Program-made: the position numbers and the translations under genes
The notes under the pieces: model-generated
Seen by the model: only the letters and a program-made list of their open reading frames with translations
Told to the model about the DNA's origin: nothing
Database searches by the model: none
Source of the DNA: Rickettsiales bacterium
GTDB lineage: Bacteria > Pseudomonadota > Alphaproteobacteria > Rickettsiales > UBA3002
DNA length: 16,011 bases
Assembly: GCA_027489915.1 (NCBI GenBank)
Contig: JAIXZB010000008.1
Span: 1 to 16,011, forward strand
Direction of reading: 5' to 3'
Part shown: positions 7,553 through 14,389 of the stretch, one piece after another
Numbering within the stretch: position 1 is the first letter of the stretch
Layout: every line of letters starts with the position of its first letter

Positions 7553-8060
7553 GCGCATCCTTTTTCTGTTTGAGATACATATAGGAAGCGGCGAGGCATA
7601 ATCCAAGGGCGCACAGCGCATTCCATGTTGCCATAGAAATACCTAGAAACGCAGCCGATACCGCATTGCAGGCAACCAAGGGCGCGCCCATGATTTGGCT
7701 GCGGATATCTTCCACACTGCCAGAAAGGGCGCTGGCACTGCACCCGCCTGCCTCTACTATCCAGCCCTGCTCGATACCTACATGGCGCAGCGCAATGGCG
7801 GCGGTGGTGAGCCAGCCCACTATGGCCATAACCAGCAGCACGCGCAGGTGTGGCCTGAGCGCAGGGACAAAGGCGAGCGCCCCCGCAACCATCGGCACGA
7901 TGTAAGGATAGCGCTGCAACATGCAGTAATGGCACGGCGCAAACCCCAACCCATATTGCGTGAAGGCCGCAAATAACAACGGCCCAGCCCCGCCAAACAG
8001 CAAGAACAGCGCAAGTGCACGAGGGGTGTTGAGGAAGGAATATCGCATGGCGTTAACCAT
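7542..8060 (-). CDS. dsbB: Disulfide bond formation protein DsbB
   Basis: This inner-membrane oxidase passes electrons from DsbA-type thiol oxidases to quinone. The 172-residue protein has four hydrophobic segments (about 14-34, 52-70, 72-91, 132-162). The first periplasmic pair is C43/C46 in PCHYCMLQRYPY, matching the DsbB CxxC-xxQR signature. The second pair is C107 and C131, flanking the predicted second periplasmic loop. ATG 8060 is assumed; ATG 8048 (MRYSFL) is an equally good start, since neither has a clear Shine-Dalgarno sequence. It is divergent from the gene at 8111 and overlaps coq7, linking a quinone user with a quinone synthesis enzyme in one transcript. Confidence 0.93.
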   Translation of the reverse strand: MVNAMRYSFLNTPRALALFLLFGGAGPLLFAAFTQYGLGFAPCHYCMLQRYPYIVPMVAGALAFVPALRPHLRVLLVMAIVGWLTTAAIALRHVGIEQGWIVEAGGCSASALSGSVEDIRSQIMGAPLVACNAVSAAFLGISMATWNALCALGLCLAASYMYLKQKKDAHAL

Positions 8061-8110
8061 ACAGTAACATTCATGCGCTAGGCTACACTAAAAATAATGA
8101 GAGAATTGTA

Positions 8111-9172
8111 ATGGCATTTGGCGATATATTAAAAAAAGCGGCTCAAGATAAGGGCTTAACTAGCAAAGCAGCAGCAGATGAAGTTGGCGTAAAATTAACG
8201 CAGTGGAATGCATGGTGCGATGGCACAGAATTGCCTAATCGATCGATGCTATTCTTGATTCAAAATAATTTGGAATTTCCTAAAGAGACACATGAAGCCC
8301 TGAAGAATAGCCTAAGCGCTCCTATATCTGCATCAGCCGACACTCAAACGGATGCTGTTCCCAAACGCCCTCGTGGGAGGCCACGTAATGTTGAGGCATC
8401 GAAGCCAGTTCAGACACCACCTACTGAGCCTCCATTTGAACCAGATGCTACCATTAAGCCTGCTTCGGCATTGGACAGAGCAGTATCGGAAAAACTTGCA
8501 GAAATACATCAATCCAAAGCGTGGCTTGCAAAGCAAATGAATCTTTCAGAGGATAGGCTTTCGGCGTATTTAGAGCATGGCATTAAACAACCTGCTGTAG
8601 CTGAGAAAATGGCCAATTTATTGGGGATGAAGCCTGATACTATTTTAGGATTCCGTGGGAGTAAAAAGACATCAGGGCCTGCAGCTGAAAAGTGGCACGA
8701 AGTATTCAAGCCGCATTCCCCAGAAGCAAAGCTTATCATTAGCGGAAAATGTGTGTTTGATAGGATTACGCAAGGGTTGGCGCTAAACAAAGAATTGTCC
8801 GAACAGATTATTTCGGCAGTTATCTCAGAAGATAAACTTCACGTTGAAATGCCAGCTTTCATGAAAGATGCCCTTGGCGATGAAAACGCGCTTTTATGGA
8901 ATGTAGGTATGAAAGCACTGGCGGAGATGCATGAAGACCCGTTTTTAGATCTGCGTAATCAGGATTTGTCACGCAAGAATCTTGAGGGATTTGATTTGAG
9001 CAATAGCGATTTACGCGGTGCGAAATGGCCTGCCCAAGACAGACATATGAAGGGTATGAAGCTTAATTCTTCTGTTCTGCATGATGGCAAACCAAACGCC
9101 ATTAACCCAGATTACGCCAGATTACCCCGAGCTGTGCTGGATATTATTGGCCAACAAGGGAAATCGCGCTAG
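8111..9172 (+). CDS. Putative DNA-binding protein: two HTH-like segments, AT-hook, pentapeptide-like tail
   Basis: This 353-residue soluble protein combines several elements. Residues 3-57 look like an XRE-type helix-turn-helix (LTSKAAADEVGVKLTQWNAWCDG, a weak match). An AT-hook KRPRGRPR (85-92) sits in a Pro-rich linker. A second XRE-like segment is at 121-181, with SKAWLAKQMNLSEDRLSAYLEHG and MANLLGMKPDTILGF. The C-terminal region has leucine-centred repeats at 278-306 (FLDLRNQDLSRKNLEGFDLSNSDLRGA), like a short run of pentapeptide repeats. ATG 8111 follows GAGAGA (8099-8104) at ideal spacing. The gene stands alone, divergent from dsbB. A nucleoid-associated or regulatory role is inference from the AT-hook and HTH-like segments; the family as a whole is unknown to me. 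Confidence 0.8.
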   Translation: MAFGDILKKAAQDKGLTSKAAADEVGVKLTQWNAWCDGTELPNRSMLFLIQNNLEFPKETHEALKNSLSAPISASADTQTDAVPKRPRGRPRNVEASKPVQTPPTEPPFEPDATIKPASALDRAVSEKLAEIHQSKAWLAKQMNLSEDRLSAYLEHGIKQPAVAEKMANLLGMKPDTILGFRGSKKTSGPAAEKWHEVFKPHSPEAKLIISGKCVFDRITQGLALNKELSEQIISAVISEDKLHVEMPAFMKDALGDENALLWNVGMKALAEMHEDPFLDLRNQDLSRKNLEGFDLSNSDLRGAKWPAQDRHMKGMKLNSSVLHDGKPNAINPDYARLPRAVLDIIGQQGKSR

Positions 9173-9187
9173 GGCACAATACAGGCC

Positions 9188-9215
9188 TTGACGCCACCCC
9201 ATTTGCGGCTAGGAT
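9188..9215 (+). promoter_or_regulatory. Promoter of tRNA-Leu
   Basis: TTGACG (9188-9193), a 16-nt spacer and TAGGAT (9210-9215) make a reasonable sigma70 promoter. The expected start falls about a dozen nucleotides before the mature tRNA 5' end at 9235. Confidence 0.55.
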
Positions 9216-9234
9216 GCGCCCCGCAAGACAGAGT

Positions 9235-9321
9235 GCCCCTGTGGTGGAATTGGTAGACGCGCTAGACTCAAAATCTTGTATCCGCAAGGGTGTGTCGGTT
9301 CGAGTCCGACCGGGGGCACCA
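9235..9321 (+). tRNA. tRNA-Leu (CAA)
   Basis: This complete 87-nt tRNA has acceptor strands GCCCCTG and CGGGGGC, discriminator A and encoded CCA. The anticodon loop CTCAAAA carries CAA on a stem CTAGA/TCTTG that contains one T-T mismatch. The long class II variable arm is centred on CCGCAAGG. The T-arm is GTCGG-TTCGAGT-CCGAC. Long variable arm plus CAA anticodon identifies a leucine tRNA reading UUG. Confidence 0.97.
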
Positions 9322-9453
9322 ATATACATAGTTTCAACATGAGTATGGTGGCCTGCTAACTGCATCTGTTGCTGTACCTGCTTAATATTGGAAAAAATCT
9401 GTAGTTACTAATGTAGCAAATTAGGGTATTTATTCGGCATTGCATGCACCCAG

Positions 9454-11280
9454 ATGGATATAGCTATGTTAGAAAATGCCTTGAGGAATTTAATTGCTAA
9501 TACCGCAGTTGCCGTACGACGCTTTCCATTACCCGTTCTGTTCAGCGCATTTTTTTGCATCGTTTCTATTAGTAGCACTAGCCAACGCGACCTGAAAGAA
9601 ACCATTCTGTATATTTTATTTTGCGGCGGTTTCTGGTTTATTGCGTTGAAATTATTTGCAGAAAGCCGCGCTTGGACGTCTGCGCGTTATTATCTGGTGG
9701 GTATGGCTGTTTTTGCGGTCATTGCATGGCACCTTTCTGTGGCAAATGATGCATCGTTACCATTCCATTTTTTGGGCTCAGGATTGTTCTTGAGTATTTT
9801 TATAGCGCCTTTCCTAAACAAGCAGGCGACCAGTGAGCAGATATGGGTGTTTAATTACCGCCTCTGGATTCATATCGGCTTTACGATTCTAGCTGCGATA
9901 GTACTTTATCTTGGGCTTTGTGCCGTGATTGCAAGCCTGGATGTACTTTTTGGCATTTCATTTTACAGCAATTTTTATGGTGATGTATGGCTGGTGGTGG
10001 CAACGTTCTTCTCGCCCCTTCTTGCCATGGCGGGCATACCGAAGCAACTGGATGAAACCAAGCAAGATTATCCAAAAGCAATCAGGATTATTTTATCTTA
10101 TATCATGCTGCCGTTATTATGTATTTACGCGGTCATCCTCTATGGGTATGGCGCAAAAATACTTGTGAGTTGGGAGCTGCCCAAGGGTAATATCGCGTAT
10201 TTGATATCGGCATTTGGTGCTACGGGAATTATAGCGTATCTTGCAAGTTACCCGCTGCACCGTGAACAGGGAATTATTGGGCTGTTTAGCCGATATTTTT
10301 TCAAGCTATTGCTAGTCCCGCTTGTGCTTTTAGCCATTGGCATTGGCATTCGCATACGTGAATATGGTGTGACTGAGGAACGCTATGGTATTGCATTATG
10401 CCTTGTATGGCTTGCATTGTCGGCTCTTTGTGTGCTTACAAAACCGAGCAATCAGGGTCCGAAACTTGTTTTCTCTAGCATTGTTATCCTTTTGATTGCG
10501 GCATCGTTTGGGCCCTGGAGTGCTGTAAGCGTTTCCACATGGAGCCAGTTAGGCCGATTAGAAACGCTTTTGGAAAAGAATCAGGTGCTGGTGAAAGGTG
10601 CAATACAGAAGCCTAAAGAGCCACTAAGTGGAGCAGATCGCGTCGCTATCAGCTCTGTTATGGATTATGTAGTGCAAACAAAAAAAACAGACTACATGAA
10701 GCCGTGGTTTGCACATCTTCCCGATGCAACCATTCACAAGGCGCGGGAAGAATTTAGCTATGGAGCTCCAGAGTATCAAAATTATGGCGGTCGCATAGTG
10801 CAAGATATGGGTATTGACTATGTGGAGCAATACAACCGAAATGCAGATGTAGAGTCTGTTAATTTTAGCTTTCATAGTAACTGGTGGAACCAGCCCTCCA
10901 TTGACATCGCGGGCTATGACATACTCATAAGACAAATAGACCATTACACAGATCGAGCAGGTTCTGTAGTAGACATCTCAGCAGGCAATGAAGATGTAAA
11001 ATTACACATAAGATTAACGCCGCCTTCTACTCAATACGTGGTGACGGTACTTGGTACGAATGAAGAGGTTGTTTTTAATCTTGAAGATTTGATTGTGCGG
11101 CTCAACGAAGATGCAGGAAATAAGGACACAAAAAACATTGAAAATTTTATCATGGAAAAAGAGTCTTCTACGCTAACAATCCGACTGATTGTAAACAGTG
11201 TGTATGGTAAATTTGTGAAAGATAGTAAGAAACCGCAAATTTCATCTATCAATTCATCGCTTATGATAAAAAGGAAGTGA
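9454..11280 (+). CDS. DUF4153 domain membrane protein
   Basis: This 608-residue protein starts with a polytopic membrane region: about ten hydrophobic segments between residues 20 and 365. A largely hydrophilic C-terminal domain (about 370-608) probably faces one side of the membrane. The layout and motifs such as MAGIPK (near 190), IREYGVTEERYG (near 307) and the block PWSAVSVSTWSQLGRLETLL (near 350) fit the DUF4153 family, whose biochemical role is not established. ATG 9454 has no clear ribosome binding site; ATG 9466, preceded by AGATGGA, is an alternative start four residues in. The gene stands alone between an intact tRNA-Leu and a decayed copy of it in the same orientation. Confidence 0.8.
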   Translation: MDIAMLENALRNLIANTAVAVRRFPLPVLFSAFFCIVSISSTSQRDLKETILYILFCGGFWFIALKLFAESRAWTSARYYLVGMAVFAVIAWHLSVANDASLPFHFLGSGLFLSIFIAPFLNKQATSEQIWVFNYRLWIHIGFTILAAIVLYLGLCAVIASLDVLFGISFYSNFYGDVWLVVATFFSPLLAMAGIPKQLDETKQDYPKAIRIILSYIMLPLLCIYAVILYGYGAKILVSWELPKGNIAYLISAFGATGIIAYLASYPLHREQGIIGLFSRYFFKLLLVPLVLLAIGIGIRIREYGVTEERYGIALCLVWLALSALCVLTKPSNQGPKLVFSSIVILLIAASFGPWSAVSVSTWSQLGRLETLLEKNQVLVKGAIQKPKEPLSGADRVAISSVMDYVVQTKKTDYMKPWFAHLPDATIHKAREEFSYGAPEYQNYGGRIVQDMGIDYVEQYNRNADVESVNFSFHSNWWNQPSIDIAGYDILIRQIDHYTDRAGSVVDISAGNEDVKLHIRLTPPSTQYVVTVLGTNEEVVFNLEDLIVRLNEDAGNKDTKNIENFIMEKESSTLTIRLIVNSVYGKFVKDSKKPQISSINSSLMIKRK

Positions 11281-11302
11281 TGTAATTTATCATGAGCTAC
11301 AA

Positions 11303-11360
11303 TGCCTTGTGGTGGAATTGGTAGATGTGCTAGATTCAAAGTCTTGCAACTGTAAGCGTG
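11303..11360 (+). pseudogene. Decayed 5' copy of tRNA-Leu(CAA)
   Basis: Ungapped against the first 58 nt of the intact tRNA-Leu at 9235, 46 positions match, including an uninterrupted run of 18 (TGTGGTGGAATTGGTAGA) through the D-arm. The anticodon CAA is retained. Eight of twelve differences are transitions, five of them C to T. The T-arm and 3' acceptor are absent: the similarity stops at the end of the variable arm and runs straight into the stop codon of the minus-strand gene at 11362. It cannot form a tRNA. Confidence 0.88.
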
Positions 11361-11361
11361 A

Positions 11362-11685
11362 TTAAGCCCCACCGCCAGAATCAACTGCTGTGATGGCCGC
11401 GTTTGTGGCATCGATGGTAACCCACATATACATGATGCATTTAAATCCTGAGTCTGGGTTTTCTGATAACAGCTTTACAACCCATGTGCTGTTATCTTCG
11501 CGAAACGTAACAGATTCCAGATAAGGCGTGCTGAACATGCCATTTTTATCGGTTACTGCGCGTTCTGTTGCAATGGTAATGGCGTCTTCTTTGGATATCA
11601 TGCGGTTACTCGTATGTTGCGCTGTGGCTGCATGGGGAAACATACACATAATGATCAGACAGCGGATTATAGTCTGAATTGGCAT
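11362..11685 (-). CDS. Small exported protein, possibly PepSY-like
   Basis: This 107-residue protein begins with a Sec signal peptide (MPIQTIIRCLIIMCMFPHAATA, probable cleavage after ATA near residue 22). The mature domain of about 85 residues has one helix (MISKEDAITIATERAV) followed by beta strands (YLESVTFREDNSTWVVKLL, KCIMYMWVTIDATNAAITAVD). This helix-then-sheet order recalls PepSY-like domains, but the resemblance is to the fold pattern only. The C-terminus is Gly-rich (SGGGA). A weak ACGGG lies 8 nt before ATG 11685. The stop codon abuts the tRNA-Leu relic. A periplasmic location is inferred; the function is unknown. Confidence 0.72.
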   Translation of the reverse strand: MPIQTIIRCLIIMCMFPHAATAQHTSNRMISKEDAITIATERAVTDKNGMFSTPYLESVTFREDNSTWVVKLLSENPDSGFKCIMYMWVTIDATNAAITAVDSGGGA

Positions 11686-11730
11686 GAGATATACCCGTTA
11701 TTAGATATAGCATTAGTAAAGCTAACCTGA

Positions 11731-12192
11731 CTAATTTAGCTCAATGGCAAAGCTTGGATGATGCAAAACATACCATGTCGCAGGATCTTCTTCTGCGACT
11801 GAATTGTAATTTAGTAGGGACTGTTTGCTTAGAAGCAGTAGATAACGATTACCTTTTTGATAATAGCTATCTGCGGTTTGTGAGGAAATTGTTTTGCTCA
11901 TTATATTAACAAATATATTACCGCTTGCGCTTCCCTTAAGAGACGAGGAGACCTTAAAATCAAACAGATAAGAAGAATCTAAGGTACTAAATCTTGTCTT
12001 TCGTTTTATTGTGACGCCTGTGTATTCAGCAATAACTATTGTATCACTGTCATCAATCATGTTTTTAATGATTTTCTCATACCCCAACGCACCAAAATTT
12101 TTATTACTCGCCTCTTCTACTTTAGTAGATACTGCATATGCAGGACTATAAATTGATACAATTCCTAGTATGAAGAGATAAAATGGTTTCAT
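11731..12192 (-). CDS. Exported protein of unknown function
   Basis: ATG 12192 is chosen because AGGA lies just upstream and because it opens a clean signal peptide (MKPFYLFILGIVSIYSPAYA, cleavage probably after AYA near residue 20); a longer reading from 12240 adds 16 residues ahead of the signal. The 153-residue product has no mature cysteines. Its body reads as a beta-rich domain (DTIVIAEYTGVTIKRKTRF, YLFDFKVSSSLKG, NIFVNIMSK, RYLLLLSKQ), a pattern like small secreted proteins in which YLLLLSK follows a variable strand region. It is AT-rich compared with its neighbours. Periplasmic or surface location is inferred; function unknown. Confidence 0.75.
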   Translation of the reverse strand: MKPFYLFILGIVSIYSPAYAVSTKVEEASNKNFGALGYEKIIKNMIDDSDTIVIAEYTGVTIKRKTRFSTLDSSYLFDFKVSSSLKGSASGNIFVNIMSKTISSQTADSYYQKGNRYLLLLSKQSLLNYNSVAEEDPATWYVLHHPSFAIELN

Positions 12193-12525
12193 ATTGTTCC
12201 TAACATTTAATAGATAGATTGTATGGTAAATGATAACCATTATTCATCACATTAGCCAGTTATAGAAGGAAAATGGAACCTATTGGCCATCGGACACGTC
12301 TACTTACGTGCTTTTGATATAAAAAACGCATTCGTATTGCTGTCCATACGCTTCTATTCGTTGGTAGTTTGTATATTAATATGCTTTATTCAAACATCGC
12401 GGAACGTGTGATTACTACTGCGCGAGGTGATGCGTAAGCCGATTTCGACCGAGAGTATACATAGTCTGGTAAGGTAGAAATTATCTTCCATAAGAGATTT
12501 ACTGAAAAAGGCTTGAGGACTGATT
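12193..12525. other. 333-nt intergenic region
   Basis: This gap between the divergent exported-protein gene and the histidine kinase holds the promoters of both and, from about 12318, a decayed fragment of a DUF1523-like gene. A 14-codon reading frame at 12273 (MEPIGHRTRLLTCF) has AGAAGGAAA before it but looks too short to call. No tRNA, terminator or insertion sequence is visible. Confidence 0.6.
12318..12484 (+). pseudogene. Remnant of a DUF1523-like gene (paralogue of 13764-14174)
   Basis: Read in frame from 12321, the fragment gives KKR...LLFVGSLYIN, matching KKR...LLFIGSLFTN at the start of the intact gene downstream of the kinase. After a frame change, codons at 12441-12457 encode ISTES with a perfect 17-nt identity (GATTTCGACCGAGAGTA) to 13889-13905, and weaker similarity continues to about 12484. 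The start codon position reads TAT instead of ATG, stop codons and frameshifts interrupt it, and the C-terminal two thirds are missing. It is a non-functional 5' remnant lying just upstream of the kinase. Confidence 0.75.
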
Positions 12526-13686
12526 ATGCGATTAGCGGCGTTTATTCGTGCGAATATGAACCCCATTGCGACAGAGTGGGAAGATTTTGCTAAGACATTA
12601 AGCCCTGCGGCAGATGATATGAGCCCGCTTGCTTTGCGTGACCACATTCGGGAAATTTTGGCGTTCATTGCCGATGATATCGAATCGCATCAGACCGATG
12701 CACAGCAGGTTGAAAAATCGCGTGGCGAAAAACCTCAGAATGCAAAACGCAGTGCTGCTGAAGTCCACGCATCGCTGCGCCATGCGGGTGGGTTCAACAT
12801 GGACCAGATGGTATCGGAATACCGTGCGCTGCGTGCAAGCGTGGTGAATTTATGGGATGCGCAATTATCTGCGTCGACCCGCACCGACATTCGGGATTTA
12901 ACCCGTTTTCATGAATCGATTGATCAGGCGTTGACCGAATCAATTTCAGATTACTCAAAGAAAATAGAGCATTCAAGAAACCTGTTTCTAGGTATTTTGA
13001 GCCATGATTTGCGTACCCCTATAAGCGTTGCGCGTATGTCGGCAGAGCTGGTACTACGTATGGGAGAGGCTGCTATGAATGAGCGCCAGTCGATGCTGAT
13101 TTCTCAGGTATTGAGCAGCGCCGATCGTGCCACAGAAATGATAGACCAGCTGCTAGATTTAACCCGCGTCAGGCTTGGTTCGGGCGTTCCGATTATCAAG
13201 GCGCCGATGAATTTGGGGTATGTTGCCAAGCAGTTGGTGGATGAAATGCGCACCAAACATCCCGAGCGGATTTTTACACTTGAAATTGCGGGCAATACAG
13301 ACGGCGAATGGGATAAACCTCGTATTGGCCAGGTATTTTCAAACCTGTTGGGCAATGCGGTGCAGTACTCTTTCAAAGAGTCACCGATTGCAGTTGTGGT
13401 AAAAGAAGAAGCGATAGATGTGGTGTTATCCGTGCATAATGAAGGTGTGCCGATTCCTCCCGATGCTATTGGCCGTATATTTGAGTCGCTGGTGCGCGTA
13501 GAGGCAGAGACATATTCGGAAGAGCAAAGTGATGTGCAAACGAGCCCAGTTAATTTGGGGCTGGGGCTTTACATTACCAAAGAGATTGTTGCTGCACATG
13601 GGGGAACCATTGGTGTAACTTCATCCGAGCAAGCTGGAACGTTATTTTCTGTGCATTTCCCACGTACACAAAAAGAGCCAGCATAG
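12526..13686 (+). CDS. Soluble orphan sensor histidine kinase
   Basis: This 386-residue kinase has no membrane segment, so it senses a cytoplasmic signal. Residues about 4-145 form a helical N-terminal domain with HASLRHAGGFNMDQMVSEYRALRASV and a DLTRFHESIDQALTES end, resembling the RsbRD N-terminal sensor family. The dimerisation domain has the phosphoacceptor H160 in SHDLRTP. The ATPase domain shows the N-box NLLGNAVQYS (273-282), a degenerate G1 box HNEGVPIPP (304-312) and G2 GLGLYITKE (345-353). GAGG at 12515-12518 serves ATG 12526. No response regulator is adjacent, so its partner lies elsewhere. It is flanked by the DUF1523-like gene and its remnant. Confidence 0.93.
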   Translation: MRLAAFIRANMNPIATEWEDFAKTLSPAADDMSPLALRDHIREILAFIADDIESHQTDAQQVEKSRGEKPQNAKRSAAEVHASLRHAGGFNMDQMVSEYRALRASVVNLWDAQLSASTRTDIRDLTRFHESIDQALTESISDYSKKIEHSRNLFLGILSHDLRTPISVARMSAELVLRMGEAAMNERQSMLISQVLSSADRATEMIDQLLDLTRVRLGSGVPIIKAPMNLGYVAKQLVDEMRTKHPERIFTLEIAGNTDGEWDKPRIGQVFSNLLGNAVQYSFKESPIAVVVKEEAIDVVLSVHNEGVPIPPDAIGRIFESLVRVEAETYSEEQSDVQTSPVNLGLGLYITKEIVAAHGGTIGVTSSEQAGTLFSVHFPRTQKEPA

Positions 13687-13728
13687 GTGTAAGCAAAGTA
13701 TAGCAAGCGCGCGAGAGTAATCGCTCTA

Positions 13729-13756
13729 TTGACTATCGTGCAGAACACCCTAAATT
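13729..13756 (+). promoter_or_regulatory. Promoter of the DUF1523-like gene (leaderless type)
   Basis: TTGACT (13729-13734), a 16-nt spacer and TAAATT (13751-13756) form a good sigma70 promoter. The -10 box ends 7 nt before ATG 13764, so the mRNA should begin at or beside the start codon. No ribosome binding site is present. Confidence 0.65.
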
Positions 13757-13763
13757 GCGATGC

Positions 13764-14174
13764 ATGAAGAAACGTTACTTTATCATAGCTGCAATTGTAC
13801 TGTTGTTTATTGGCAGCTTATTTACCAACGCGCCGTATCAATATGTGACGGCGCGGACGATTGAAAACGTGCGGGTGAAGGATAAACAGATTTCGACCGA
13901 GAGTAATAAACAATCGGGCGATGTGGAAAGTACGTATCTGATTTACACCAACCATGGCGTGTTCAGGAATGACGATGCTGGGTGGCATTTGAAATTTAAT
14001 AGTAGCGATGTCTATGGGGTGCTTGAAATTGGCGCGACTTACCGCATGAAAGTGTATGGCTGGCGCATTCCGATTCTGAGTATGTATCCGAATATTGTGA
14101 AGGCGGAAGAGACTGCACCGCCTGTAAGTGTGACTGAAACCAAAACAAAGGATAAAGACGATGAGCGCCGTTAA
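13764..14174 (+). CDS. DUF1523-like membrane-anchored protein
   Basis: From ATG 13764 the product has 136 residues; an in-frame TTG at 13755 would add three and is less likely. One N-terminal hydrophobic segment (about 5-22, YFIIAAIVLLFIGSLF) acts as a signal anchor. The exported part contains the block FRNDDAGWHLKFNSSDVYG and ends in VYGWRIPILSMYPNIVKAE. These recall DUF1523 proteins of alphaproteobacteria, which share an FRNEDTGW-type block and YGWRIPFLS-type end; I rely on memory of the family. The tail is charged and disordered (KTKDKDDERR). The gene overlaps the amphi-Trp gene by 14 nt. Function unknown; a decayed paralogue lies upstream of the kinase. Confidence 0.75.
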   Translation: MKKRYFIIAAIVLLFIGSLFTNAPYQYVTARTIENVRVKDKQISTESNKQSGDVESTYLIYTNHGVFRNDDAGWHLKFNSSDVYGVLEIGATYRMKVYGWRIPILSMYPNIVKAEETAPPVSVTETKTKDKDDERR

Positions 14175-14385
14175 AAAAGACCGTGATGTCGAAAAAACCT
14201 ATAGCCGCGAAGAAACGATTGAAAAGCTGGAGCGGCTGGTGGAAAGCCTGAAAACAGGCGAGGCGTTTGAGATTTCGGTGGCGGGTGAGCGCTTGTATGT
14301 GCCTGCGAGTGCCGAGCTTAGCATTGAGCACGAGCGCGAAGACGGAGTGGATGAGCTGGAATTTCAATTACGCTGGAAGCGTTAA
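14161..14385 (+). CDS. amphi-Trp domain protein
   Basis: This 74-residue cytoplasmic protein matches the amphi-Trp domain family: TYSREETIEKLERLVESLKTGEAF as the N-terminal amphipathic helix, then FEISVAGERLYVPASAELSIEHEREDG and the closing ELEFQLRW strand ending in the conserved tryptophan. The family is widespread and of unknown function. Translation starts inside the DUF1523-like gene (14-nt overlap) with GGAT upstream, so the two are translationally coupled. The short PhnA-like gene begins 4 nt after its stop. Confidence 0.88.
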   Translation: MSAVKKDRDVEKTYSREETIEKLERLVESLKTGEAFEISVAGERLYVPASAELSIEHEREDGVDELEFQLRWKR

Positions 14386-14389
14386 GTAC

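Noticed and set aside
7016..7621. 201-residue version of COQ7 starting at 7621
   Set aside because: The extra N-terminus lies inside dsbB; ATG 7552 has the ribosome binding site at proper spacing.
9144..9365. Minus-strand reading frame giving GAPGRTRTDTPLRIQDFESSAS
   Set aside because: It is the antisense translation of tRNA-Leu, a frequent spurious protein in databases.
9235..11360. Genomic island integrated at tRNA-Leu
   Set aside because: No integrase is present, and the relic is the 5' part of the tRNA, whereas integration normally duplicates the 3' part.
12273..12317. 14-codon reading frame with a good ribosome binding site
   Set aside because: Too short and without recognisable content; it may only be residual sequence upstream of the pseudogene.
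12421..12470. Possible 3' half of a decayed tRNA-Leu (TTCGACCGAGAG followed by TATACATAGT, as after the intact tRNA)
   Set aside because: The same stretch matches the DUF1523-like gene better (17 identical nt in equivalent codons); the 10-nt match near the tRNA is expected by chance.
14267..14389. N-terminal extension of the PhnA-like protein
   Set aside because: It overlaps the amphi-Trp gene in another frame and has no similarity to the YjdM zinc ribbon.
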